A DNA stretch of 64,000 nt from assembly GCA_020634575.1 (NCBI GenBank), contig JACKBM010000027.1:12389-76388 (forward strand). The letters are read 5' to 3'. How positions within the stretch are numbered: position 1 is the stretch's first letter; every line of letters starts with the position of its first letter. The notes beneath the pieces are model-generated. The model did not search any database, was not told the origin of the DNA, and saw nothing but the letters and a program-made list of their open reading frames with translations. This document shows, one piece after another, positions 27,521-35,672 of the stretch. A program made the translations under genes and the position numbers. Origin of the DNA: Ardenticatenales bacterium. GTDB taxonomy: Bacteria > Chloroflexota > Anaerolineae > Promineifilales > Promineifilaceae.

Positions 27521-28351
27521 ATGTACACAACCATTATCGATGTCCCTACCTTGCAAGCCAATCTGGGCCGGCCGGACTGGCTGGTCATCGACTGCCGTTT
27601 TTCCCTGGCAGACACGGCGGCCGGCGAACGCGCCTATGCCGCAGCGCACATTCCCGGCGCCGTTTATGCGCATCTGGACCGGGATCTGAGCAGTGAGCCC
27701 GTCACTGACAGCGGACGTCACCCCCTGCCTGCGCCTGACGCCATCAACGCTGCCCTGCAGCGATTGGGCGTCAATCCGGACAGCCAGGTGATCGTCTACG
27801 ACGATGCCGGCGGTATGGTGGCCGGCCGGCTCTGGTGGATGCTGGGCTACATGGGCCACGAGGCGGTAGCCGTGCTTTCCGGCGGCTGGCAAGGCTGGCT
27901 GGCTGCTGGTGGCGAGACGCGGAGCGGGGTTGAGAGTGTACCGGCCGGTACCTTCAACGGTACGCCTGACCCGAGCCGGTTTATCCAGATGGATGAGGTC
28001 CCCCAGGCCAAACTGCTCATCGATTCGCGGGCGATGCCCCGCTATCTGGGCGAGATGGAACACCTCGATCCCATCGCCGGTCACATCCCCGGCGCCCGCA
28101 ATTTCCACTTTGAGCGGAACCTGGCCGACAAATATTTCCGGCCAGCTGCTGAGCTGCGCGAGCAGTTCATAGCCCTGCTCGGCGATACCGACCCGGCCGA
28201 CGCCGTCTTCTACTGCGGCTCCGGCGTCTCCGCCTGCGTGAACCTTGTGGCCCTCAAATACGCCGGCCTGGGTGATGCCAAACTCTATGTTGGCTCCTGG
28301 AGCGAATGGAGCCGGGCCGGCGATCAACCCATCGCCACAGGCCCAGAATAG
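27521..28351 (+). CDS. Two-domain rhodanese-type sulfurtransferase
   Basis: 276 aa, the usual length. N-terminal inactive rhodanese domain (1-140; WLVIDCRFSLADTAAGERAY) and C-terminal active domain with Cys232 in FYCGSGVSACVN. The CGSGV(S/T)A loop matches thiosulfate or 3-mercaptopyruvate sulfurtransferases (SseA/TST group); the loop alone does not settle which donor. Cytosolic. A purine-rich ribosome site (AGGAGCA) lies upstream. Followed by a strong terminator, so it is probably transcribed alone. Confidence 0.9.
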   Translation: MYTTIIDVPTLQANLGRPDWLVIDCRFSLADTAAGERAYAAAHIPGAVYAHLDRDLSSEPVTDSGRHPLPAPDAINAALQRLGVNPDSQVIVYDDAGGMVAGRLWWMLGYMGHEAVAVLSGGWQGWLAAGGETRSGVESVPAGTFNGTPDPSRFIQMDEVPQAKLLIDSRAMPRYLGEMEHLDPIAGHIPGARNFHFERNLADKYFRPAAELREQFIALLGDTDPADAVFYCGSGVSACVNLVALKYAGLGDAKLYVGSWSEWSRAGDQPIATGPE

Positions 28352-28391
28352 ACCTGTTTTTTGTCAAAACAACACAATTGTTAAGGGTATA

Positions 28392-28416
28392 ACGGGCGGC
28401 TTTCCGCCCGTTTTTA
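28392..28416 (+). terminator. Rho-independent terminator after the sulfurtransferase
   Basis: Perfect 8-base stem ACGGGCGG (28392-28399) and CCGCCCGT (28404-28411) with loop CTTT, followed by a run of T. It lies 40 bases after the sulfurtransferase stop and isolates it from the recombinase gene. Confidence 0.88.
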
Positions 28417-28463
28417 TGTCGATAAAACAGGACCTTTTGACTCAATTTATGTTTACAATCCGG

Positions 28464-28491
28464 TTGATTTTATGGAAAGTATTGCTATAAT
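28464..28491 (+). promoter_or_regulatory. Predicted sigma-70-type promoter and operator-like repeat for the recombinase
   Basis: TTGATT (28464-28469), 16-base spacer, perfect TATAAT (28486-28491), in an AT-rich block that contrasts with the surrounding GC-rich DNA. Downstream, an 8-base inverted repeat GCTAACGA (28519-28526) / TCGTTAGC (28556-28563) lies between this promoter and the ATG at 28587 and could be an operator or leader hairpin. Confidence 0.6.
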
Positions 28492-28586
28492 GTTTTTTGA
28501 CGGGAAATAACATAATATGCTAACGATAATGGTCGACGTGAACTCCCCATCCATGTCGTTAGCGCTAGTATCAAGAGAGGTCGAGG

Positions 28587-29450
28587 ATGGATGTGCAGTT
28601 AGCCACATTTCTCAAATCGTTACGGCGCGAGCACAATTATTCACATAACACGATAGCCGCCTACCGAAATGATCTTGGCCAATTCCTTCGGTTTTTGGCA
28701 CAGAAACCTGAGCTAACTGAGTGGGCTGACGTTACTGAAGATGTCGTGGCGGAATATGTCACCATGATGGGCACCCGTTCCTACGCCCCTTCGTCGGTAG
28801 CCCGCAAGGTGGCCGCCCTGAAATCATTTTTCCATTATCTTTTTGCCAGAGGATTCATTTCTGCGGACCCTACCGAGGGGATCGATTCGCCTAAGGTGGA
28901 AAAACGTCTTCCGCAAACGCTGACAACTGAAGATGTCAATCTCTTGCTCTCAGCGCCGACGAAGAAAAGCACCGCCAAGGGAATGCGTGACAGCGCCCTG
29001 CTCGCCCTGTTGTATGCTACCGGCATGCGCGTCACGGAATTGGTCACCCTGCAGGTGGATGACCTCGATATTGAGGCCAATATGCTCCGCTGCCCGGGCA
29101 AAGATGGTAGCGAAACCCGCGAACTGCCGTTTGACGATCACACCCGGGACATCCTGGGCGCTTATGTGAATCGGGGCCGGCCTCATCTGCTGAAAAATCG
29201 CAATGAGACAGCACTGTTTCTCAATCATCGCGGTCAGCGGCTGACCCGTCAGGGTCTCTGGCTCATCATCAAGACGTATGCCCGCCAGGCACGCCTGAGT
29301 ACACCAGTTACGCCGCATACACTGCGCCACAGTTTTGCGGCCCATAAGCTGGAGAATGGCACGAATCTGCAGGAAATCCAGGAGCTGTTGGGTCATGCCA
29401 ATATCTCCACGACGCAGATTTACACGCAGATTTCGGGGCACGAAAACTAG
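28587..29450 (+). CDS. XerC/XerD-type tyrosine recombinase
   Basis: 287 aa. N-terminal SAM-like core-binding domain (1-85; LRREHNYSHNTIAAYRNDLG) and C-terminal catalytic domain. Catalytic residues visible: Arg in ATGMRVTELVTL, the beta-hairpin Lys region CPGKDGSETRELPF, HTLRHSFAAHKL (HxxR), GHANISTTQ and the nucleophile Tyr in TTQIYTQI. Length and layout match chromosome-dimer resolvases rather than phage integrases. No attachment site, integron array or phage genes adjoin it, which supports a housekeeping role. Whether it is XerC or XerD cannot be told from this alone. Own promoter and terminator. Confidence 0.92.
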   Translation: MDVQLATFLKSLRREHNYSHNTIAAYRNDLGQFLRFLAQKPELTEWADVTEDVVAEYVTMMGTRSYAPSSVARKVAALKSFFHYLFARGFISADPTEGIDSPKVEKRLPQTLTTEDVNLLLSAPTKKSTAKGMRDSALLALLYATGMRVTELVTLQVDDLDIEANMLRCPGKDGSETRELPFDDHTRDILGAYVNRGRPHLLKNRNETALFLNHRGQRLTRQGLWLIIKTYARQARLSTPVTPHTLRHSFAAHKLENGTNLQEIQELLGHANISTTQIYTQISGHEN

Positions 29451-29477
29451 CTCCTTTTGCGCAAAGCAGACGGAAAA

Positions 29478-29511
29478 AGCGGTGGCCTTACAGAGAAGCC
29501 ACCGCTTTTTT
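29478..29511 (+). terminator. Rho-independent terminator after the recombinase
   Basis: Stem AGCGGTGGC (29478-29486) pairs with GCCACCGCT (29498-29506), flanked by A-run and T-run (TTTTTT). The symmetric A and T runs would let it act in both directions. Confidence 0.85.
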
Positions 29512-29531
29512 GTTCATTGATAGGTCGTCCC

Positions 29532-30374
29532 ATGAGCAATTCGCTTCAATTTTCCGACTATTTAGCGGCAGCCGATGCCATTCGCGCCCGCAGCGCCCAG
29601 CACCCCAAAATAGGGCTGGTGCTGGGTTCTGGCCTGGGGTCACTGGCTGATGCCGTTGAGAACCCCGACATCATCCCCTACGGAGATATTCCCAACTGGC
29701 CTGTTGGCACCGTGGCTGGCCATTCCGGCCGGTTGCTTATCGGCACCCTGGAAGGCAAAACAGTCCTGGTCATGCAAGGTCGCGCCCATTTCTACGAGGG
29801 GTTCACACCACAGCAAATCACCTTCCCCGTGCGCGTTATGAAGCTGCTGGGCATTGATACCTACCTGGTCACCAATGCCGCCGGCGGCATGAACCCGTCT
29901 TTCAAGGCGGGCGACCTGATGTTGATCCGGGACCACATCAACATCCCCGGCATGGCCGGCAATAACCCGCTGCGTGGACCCAATGTGGATGATTTTGGCC
30001 CTCGCTTCCCCGACATGACCGAAGCGTATACGCCGGCCCTGCGTCAGCTGGCGCACCAGGTTGCCGCCGCCGAGGGCATGACCCTGCAAGAAGGGGTTTA
30101 TGTCTTTGTTTCCGGGCCGAACTACGAGTCGCCAGCTGAGCTGCGCTACCTGACCGGCATTGGCGCTGACGCTGTGGGGATGTCAACGGTGCCCTCCGTC
30201 CTGGTGGCGCGCCATGCCGGCATGCGCATCCTGGGGATTTCAACTATCACCAACCTCGCTCTGCCAGACCCGCCCCCCGGGCAGGAAACAACGCATGAAG
30301 AGGTGATGGAAACCGGCCGGATCGTCATTCCCAAACTGACCGCCCTGCTGCGCGGTGTCCTGGCCGGCCTCTAG
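29532..30374 (+). CDS. Purine nucleoside phosphorylase (trimeric, family I)
   Basis: 280 aa from the ATG at 29532; the frame is open to 29457 but that stretch overlaps the terminator hairpin. Motifs: phosphate loop IGLVLGSGLGSLAD, the AGHSGRL segment, MQGRAHFYEGF, LVTNAAGGMNPSF, and ADAVGMSTVPSV with the conserved substrate-site Met and Thr. Size and motifs match the trimeric inosine/guanosine phosphorylase group (PunA/DeoD2 type). It cleaves purine nucleosides to base and ribose-1-phosphate in the cytosol. Second nucleoside phosphorylase of the window, with mtnP. Confidence 0.92.
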   Translation: MSNSLQFSDYLAAADAIRARSAQHPKIGLVLGSGLGSLADAVENPDIIPYGDIPNWPVGTVAGHSGRLLIGTLEGKTVLVMQGRAHFYEGFTPQQITFPVRVMKLLGIDTYLVTNAAGGMNPSFKAGDLMLIRDHINIPGMAGNNPLRGPNVDDFGPRFPDMTEAYTPALRQLAHQVAAAEGMTLQEGVYVFVSGPNYESPAELRYLTGIGADAVGMSTVPSVLVARHAGMRILGISTITNLALPDPPPGQETTHEEVMETGRIVIPKLTALLRGVLAGL

Positions 30375-30422
30375 CCCGCCTCGCCAGCAAATGAGCGCCC
30401 GCTGTATAGACCAGATTGAAAG

Positions 30423-30451
30423 TTGCATCGACGATTCGCTTTCGTCAAAAT
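30423..30451 (+). promoter_or_regulatory. Possible leaderless promoter
   Basis: TTGCAT (30423-30428), 17-base spacer, CAAAAT (30446-30451) and 8 bases to the ATG at 30460. The -10 box deviates from consensus at its first base, so this is a weaker example of the pattern seen at 25570, 42856 and 61372. Confidence 0.4.
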
Positions 30452-30459
30452 AGGCGCCG

Positions 30460-31302
30460 ATGGATCGTCTTTATCTTTTCCTGATCCGCAATGATATCTG
30501 GATCTACATCATCTGCGGTTTGGGGCTTTTCTGGTATATCAGCGAATTTATTCGGGCCCGCCAGCTATTGCGACGGGCCTCTTTTGGGCTTGAACGGGAA
30601 ACAGGTGGTCGCGTGCAGGGCAATGCGCTCCTGTTCATTCTGTTGTTGCTCTCGGTTGTCGCCGGCGTGGTCTATGTCAATACCCGCATCCAGCCCAACT
30701 TGCCAGCCGAACTGCTGCGCCCGCCCACGCCAACACCCGATATATTCCGTACACCACTACGTTCGCCCACACCGCTAACAGACTTTCTGGACGATCTCAA
30801 CGCCACGCCGACCTCGCCTCTGGCCCCCACCGTCACCTTGCCCGGCACCAATGACGTCGCCAGCACCAACCCCAATGCCGGCGTCACCACACCCGGAGCC
30901 CCCGGCAGCGGCGGGACCACCCCGGTGACTGATTCGGAAGGTACCGTGGTTACACAGGAGTCTGCAACCGCAGCGCCGGCCACAACAGCCGGCTGTTCAC
31001 CGCTGGTCAACATCAGCCAGCCGGCCAACGGCAGCACAGTTTTCGGCTCTGTCGCCTTCCTGGGCACAGCTACGGGTGATGGTTTTGCCTTCTATAAGCT
31101 GGAAATCAATGGCCCTCAGACCGGCAATCAATGGGCATCGCTCGTTGGGCAGGTGGTCAGCAACCAGGTCATCAATGGTCTGCTTGGCAGTGCTAATTTC
31201 AATGGCTGGGCAGACGGTCGCTACACGATCAAGCTCACCATCGTCGACGGCACCAGCAACGAGATCGCCAGCTGCTCCATCCAGATCAACCTGGACAGCT
31301 AA
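30460..31302 (+). CDS. Membrane protein with Thr/Pro-rich stalk and Ig-like C-terminal domain
   Basis: 280 aa. Two helices near the N-terminus (~8-27 IWIYIICGLGLFWYISEF; ~51-68 ALLFILLLLSVVAGVVY) separated by a short basic loop (RARQLLRRASFGLERE). The stalk (~85-180) is rich in T, P and S, and a small beta domain (~185-278) begins CSPLVNISQPANGSTVFG and contains YTIKLTIVDGTSNE, similar to bacterial Ig-like folds. The topology puts stalk and domain outside the cell. No catalytic motif. Resembles other Thr-rich surface proteins of the window but is anchored at the N-terminal end instead. Confidence 0.75.
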   Translation: MDRLYLFLIRNDIWIYIICGLGLFWYISEFIRARQLLRRASFGLERETGGRVQGNALLFILLLLSVVAGVVYVNTRIQPNLPAELLRPPTPTPDIFRTPLRSPTPLTDFLDDLNATPTSPLAPTVTLPGTNDVASTNPNAGVTTPGAPGSGGTTPVTDSEGTVVTQESATAAPATTAGCSPLVNISQPANGSTVFGSVAFLGTATGDGFAFYKLEINGPQTGNQWASLVGQVVSNQVINGLLGSANFNGWADGRYTIKLTIVDGTSNEIASCSIQINLDS

Positions 31303-31313
31303 CCCCGCCCTCA

Positions 31314-31485
31314 CGTCATTTCGAGCGCCCTGGAACTCACCAGGACACCGGTCGTTACGAAGCGAGAAATCTCTACCTCCGCTCGTGACCGGCCCCACCC
31401 GTCCGCGCTGTACCGGGCCAGCGTAGAGATGTCTCGCTTTGCCGCGATTGGCATTCTGGTTATGTCGACAGCGCTCGACATGACG
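31314..31485. repeat. MITE-like long imperfect hairpin
   Basis: A ~170-base element between two convergent genes. Terminal arms CGTCATTTCGAGCGCC (31314-31329) and AGCGCTCGACATGACG (31470-31485) pair at 14 of 16 positions. Inner arms AAGCGAGAAATCTCTAC (31360-31376) and GTAGAGATGTCTCGCTT (31423-31439) pair at 16 of 17. It codes for nothing. The CGTCATTTCGAGCG...GCGAGAAATCTC pattern looks like a dispersed repeat, which one window cannot prove. Confidence 0.7.
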
Positions 31486-31500
31486 GTGGCAGGGGGTGGG

Positions 31501-32070
31501 TCAGTCAGAAGTGTCAGCAGAAGGCTGCTCGTAAAAGCAGAGCATCGTCGTGCCGTAGGTGCGCTGGTCGTAGAGGATCAGGTTCTGCAGCGTTTGGGCT
31601 TCGTATTCACGGGGATCGATCTGGACAACCACAAGGCCATCGCCCAGGAGGATGGTGGGGACAGCTTCATCCAACAGTAGCAGCGCGTCACGCCAGAGCG
31701 ATTTGTACTGCGGCGGCGCCACGTAGATGAGGTCGAACGGCTCACCCTGGTATTCGCGCACAAACTGGAACGCGTCAATCTGGCGCACAATGGCGTGATC
31801 ATCCAGCCGGGTATGCTTGAGGTTGTCGATGATGGTGAGGATAGCGGCGCGCGTGTTGTCCGTGAAGGTGACCTGTGCCGCCCCCCGGCTCAACGCCTCG
31901 ATGCCCACGGCGCCGGTGCCGCCAAACATGTCGTACCAGCGTGCCTCACCCGTCCATTCCCGAACAATATTGAAAAGGCTTTCCTTGACCCGATCCATAA
32001 TGGGCCGGGTTGAATCGCCGGGAACCCTTTTCAGTTTACGGCCTTTGGCCGTGCCGCTAATCACACGCAT
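31501..32070 (-). CDS. rsmD: 16S rRNA (guanine-N2-)-methyltransferase RsmD
   Basis: 189 aa, full length. RsmD N-terminus MRVISGTAKGRKLKRVPG, RPIMDRVKESLFNIV, the SAM-binding loop YDMFGGTGAVGIEALSRGA and TFTDNTRAA. The catalytic motif IV, usually (D/N)PP(F/Y), reads VAPPQYKSLW. It methylates G966 of 16S rRNA during ribosome assembly. The start lies 1 base after the stop codon (32074-32072) of the decayed membrane-protein gene upstream, a sign that the two were once translationally linked. Confidence 0.92.
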   Translation of the reverse strand: MRVISGTAKGRKLKRVPGDSTRPIMDRVKESLFNIVREWTGEARWYDMFGGTGAVGIEALSRGAAQVTFTDNTRAAILTIIDNLKHTRLDDHAIVRQIDAFQFVREYQGEPFDLIYVAPPQYKSLWRDALLLLDEAVPTILLGDGLVVVQIDPREYEAQTLQNLILYDQRTYGTTMLCFYEQPSADTSD

Positions 32071-32071
32071 C

Positions 32072-34336
32072 TTACTGTGCCAACTCCAGAATGGTCAGTT
32101 CGATACCATCATCTATGACGGCGCCGTTCTCGTCAAGACGGGGCAAGCGCCAACCCGAAGCTTGATTCCAGATGCCGGCCCGCAGGATGAGCCGGCCGGG
32201 GCCAGATCGGCGGGATCAGCAATTCGTGATGATCGCGTACGTAGCGGTCAGCGGCCAGCGCCTCGTGGGGAAATTCACCCGGATTGATCTTGTCAGATTG
32301 GGCTACAAGGTGGGGCTCACCACCACCGGCAGTTCCCAAAACAGATGCACGTAAACCTGGTGATTCTCCTCAAGCGGTTGTAAGCGCGCCAGTAGAGGGT
32401 GAGGTCTATCGTCTCGCCCGGGGCTGGGCTGGCATCACTCAGGTCGTACCCGAGGAGTGCAATCTGATCGGCTAGGTTGGCATAGAGATCATTTTCGGCC
32501 GGCTCGGCCACGTTGCCTGCCGAACTCAAGTGCAGCCAACTTTGCGGAACCAGGAAAATGAGCACGAACATGAGTCCGACTGGCAGCCAACCTAGCCAGC
32601 CAGCCACAGGTTCCGTTACCGGAAGAGGCTGAACGGCATTGTGCCGGCGCAACCAGTATGCACCGCCGGCCAGCGCCAGCAGCGCCGCCGCCGTCAGCAG
32701 CCAGGCCGCCTGGCGCGCCGGTGTGTCGTGAAAGGCCACATCGACCACATGGTCACCGGCCGGTAACGGCACAATAAGGAAACCCTCCGGCCGGCCCAAC
32801 TCGGTCTCAACCAGCTCACCATCCACTCGGGTCTCCCAGCCGGGAAAGTCAAACAGGAAAAGGCGCAGCACAAATGGTTTCGCCCCGGATACTTCATAGC
32901 GAAAATGCAGGGCGTTGATCTCGGTACTTTCGATCTGCGTGCCTTGTGGAACCGTCGCCCAGTTCACTCTGTCAACCGGGCCGCCCACGTTCAGGCTGAC
33001 ATTGACGGAGGGCTGCGAGGCCGGGACCTGTTCGACCGTGATCGGCACGAAGTCGGCCGTCGAGGTTGTACCCAACCAGACCCCCTGCCGTTCCCGCGCC
33101 AAAACAGTTTGTGTGTCCGTTGGCCCGAAGTCGGCCGGCCAGGGTGGGAGCTGGCTCAGCGGCCAGGCGAGAATGAGAATAGAGCCAACAGCAGGCCCGG
33201 CAATGGCCGCCACAACAGCCAATCCTGCAGAAGTCGCGTTGCCGCCGCCGCCAACACGGCGAGCATAAAGGCCACCGGCCCCAATAGACGCCAGGGAAAT
33301 TGCAGATACTCAACAAACGGTATCGCCGACCACAATGGTTCTGACAGTGGCAACATCATGAAGATAAGGCCAACGGCGGCGAGCGCGAAATAACCCAGTT
33401 GCCGCCCTGTCCGCTCTTTGCCTGCCAGCAGGCCAACAATGGCCACAATTGCCAGCCCCCATTGCATGATGCCCAGGTTAAAGAGGAATTCCGGCTCACT
33501 CGCCCCCCAGTCCAGCCGGGCCGAGGGCGCCAATAGCTCTCGCCAGCCCAGAAAGTGATTACGGAAATCAAAATTATCTTGCTCGCCAGAACCTAATAAG
33601 GTACTGAGATTGATCTCGTTTTGCTCCAGGGCGACCGGCAGCCAGAAGAAGGCAGCCCACGCCCAGCCAACGCACCTAACAGCCAGAGTTGCGCTGCCTC
33701 TCACCAAGCGAAAGCAAATTGCCAAGAGCCAGGCCAACAGAGCAAAAAAGACGAGGGGCCAGGAGGTTGTGGCTGGTGATAACCGCCGCCGTGAGCAATG
33801 GTACCGTCGCTCCCCAGGAAAGCCAACCACCACCACGCAGGACCGGTCACCGGCCAGAACACTCAGGGCCAAAGCCAGAACCTCAGCCAGGTCGCCACGG
33901 GCATGGGGATCGACAAACTGGATGTAAGGAGCATAGGTGTGGGCGGCGGCGGCGACGAGACCAGCCGGTGCCCCCAATGGGGGCGCATAAACAAACGTGC
34001 CCACGGCTCCGGCCAGGTAAGCAATAGCACAAATTTGACCCCAGCAACCGCATCCGGGCCCGGCATGAGTTCGACCGTGAAGGCCCAGGGTAGTAGCTCA
34101 GCGGCGTAATAGTTAAAAGATGGGGTAGCCATAGCCGAAGTAAAATGCGGCGCGCGCGGATAAACGCCGGTGCAGTACCCGCTTAACTCCAGCCAGGCGG
34201 AAGATATGCAGCTCAGCGTCGGTATTCTGCGGCAAGTCGCTCCGGCTGGGAGCGGCCACACATAACCAACAAAGGCCACTGCCAGGACAGCCAACCAGCT
34301 TTTATCCCACTGACGCCACCAGGCGCGAACTTTCAT
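32072..34336 (-). pseudogene. Frameshifted gene for a PTPS-related/YfhO-like multi-pass membrane protein
   Basis: Homology to the 6-pyruvoyl-tetrahydropterin-synthase-related membrane family runs through the whole interval but jumps between reading frames. The N-terminus is MKVRAWWRQWDKSWLAVLAV; then YPRAPHF...SFNYYAAELL in the first frame, AAHTYAPYIQFVDPHARGDL and VEYLQFPWRLLGPVAFML in the second, FDFPGWETRVDG in the third. A fourth frame gives VAQSDKINPGEFPHEAL, and the true C-terminus (DDGIELTILELAQ) ends at TAA 32074-32072. At least four frame changes are needed, probably six. A long intact gene would have given about 740 aa. Neighbouring genes read cleanly, so wholesale sequencing error is unlikely, but a low-quality assembly patch cannot be excluded. 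Confidence 0.82.
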
Positions 34337-34368
34337 CCTACCCGTTCCTCTACATTTCCCAGACAGAA

Positions 34369-34408
34369 AAAACGTGAAACGTGCCCAGTTTAGCGCGTTT
34401 CACGTTTT
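34369..34408 (-). terminator. Terminator-like hairpin
   Basis: Perfect 13-base arms AAAACGTGAAACG (34369-34381) and CGTTTCACGTTTT (34396-34408), 14-base loop, with a T run on the minus-strand side. It may be the original terminator of the sucCD transcript, left in place after the 3' part of sucD was lost (inference). Confidence 0.6.
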
Positions 34409-34444
34409 GATTTCAGACGACATGCCGGTGATTGGCCGACGGTA

Positions 34445-34533
34445 GAGACGCACCGCTGGCGCGTCTCAGGCAGCGCGACACATGGTCCTGTGGGAGACAC
34501 GGCAGACGTAGAGACGCGCCAGCGGCGCGTCTC
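34445..34533. repeat. Two copies of a palindromic GAGACGCGCC repeat
   Basis: Palindromes at 34445-34467 and 34511-34533, each with two 10-base arms around a 3-base centre: GAGACGCACC-GCT-GGCGCGTCTC and GAGACGCGCC-AGC-GGCGCGTCTC. Both are preceded by GTA. The second is a perfect palindrome; the first has one mismatch. They flank the end of the transposase remnant and look like REP-type dispersed palindromes. Confidence 0.75.
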
Positions 34534-34545
34534 ATAGGTATCAAG

Positions 34546-35415
34546 CTAAGCAAAGTCATCACCACAAGCGAGCAAGAGAGCGAAGGTTCGCTGCTGCTTA
34601 CGACTTCTATTGATGCGGCAGCCTCGACTGAGAATCCGCCGTAGGTCTTCCAGGACCCGCCGGCAGGCCGCAGCGTCCTGGAGGGCGGTGGCTAGTCGAA
34701 TGACATGCCGACGGATAGTTCGACAGGCTTTGACCCAACTGCGGTCAGCATAATCCCAAATGGTGGCGGCCAACAGCCACTGCTGCAGAAGCATGGCAAT
34801 GAGCTTGGCATAGAATTCACAGAGGCGGCGCCAGACGTTGTCGCTGCGCGACTTGTCGATTTGCCCTCGGACTTCCACAGCTTGAATAACAACTCAATCT
34901 GCCAGCGGAGGCGCATGAGGACAAAGGCTTCCTCATAGGCAATCAGGTCTGGCGTTGCGTTGGTCACCAGCAGGGTCCAGGCACAGAGTTGCAGCCGTGC
35001 CTGGTGAGGGTTGAGCCCCGTTTCTGGGCAGCCCGTTTGAGTTTACGTCGCCGTTCAGCGGCAACATCTGGTGGCACTCGCTGCCCCAGTAGCCGGGCTG
35101 GCAGCCGATGATGCTTGCCCAGTTCGATGACCACATCAAATGTGTCCCCCTGTTGTTGCCGGCACCAATGGTCGGCTGTCCAGAGTCTCCCGGCACCGGA
35201 CATCTGGATGGATTGATCTCCAGTTCCGTATCTTTGGCTGGTTTTGGTTGATGTTATCATAGTTCCGACCCATTGGCCGGGTGTCATCAAACCCAGGGGC
35301 AATTAGGACCCGATAGGGCGGACGCCATGAATCCACGATCTGGCGCGCCTTAATGTATCCTGGACGGGATAGCCGAACAGTCAGGCCAGACAATAACAGA
35401 GCGGCACTTTGGCTG
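34546..35415 (-). pseudogene. IS4-family transposase remnant (C-terminal part, frameshifted)
   Basis: Pieces in different frames reconstruct the back half of an IS4-type DDE transposase: MITSTKTSQRYGTGDQSIQM, TFDVVIELGKHHRLPARLLG, QRVPPDVAAERRRKLK, then ALVLMRLRWQIELLFKLWKS-like (here LMRLRWQIELLFKLWKSEGK, holding the conserved Glu) and the tail LCEFYAKLIAMLLQQWLL. The N-terminal ~200 residues with the first catalytic Asp are missing: the sequence goes straight from sucD into the middle of the transposase. No terminal inverted repeats of a complete IS could be identified. It is inactive. Confidence 0.8.
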
Positions 35416-35670
35416 CGCCGCTACGATAGCAGCAGCGGCAGAGGGAGCCGGTACGCTGATAATGGAGCAGTTGGCGCCAGTTTCGGCAACCGCTTCGGCG
35501 ACCGTGGCAAAAACGGGGACACCGTGGACCTCTTCACCGGCCCGCTTCGGGTTAGTGCCGGCGACGACCTTGGTGCCGTAGGCGAGCATCCGGCCGGTGT
35601 GGAACGTGCCCTGACGGCCCGTGATGCCCTGAACCACCACGCGGGTGTTGTTGTCAATGAGAATCGTCAT
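35350..35670 (-). pseudogene. sucD: Truncated succinyl-CoA ligase alpha subunit
   Basis: Only about 85 of the usual ~290 codons remain. The start is authentic ([36 protein letters not shown], the CoA-binding Rossmann motif; [14 protein letters not shown]). Near 35415 the similarity stops and the frame runs into transposase-remnant DNA until a stop at 35350. The phospho-histidine and subunit-contact regions are absent, so no active enzyme can form from this copy. It follows sucC by 2 bases. The missing 3' part is not found on the far side of the IS remnant, so this is a deletion, not a simple insertion. Confidence 0.88.
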
Positions 35671-35672
35671 GG

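Noticed and set aside
28587..29450. Integron or prophage integrase
   Set aside because: No attC repeats, att duplication, excisionase or phage genes nearby; size and motifs match XerC/D.
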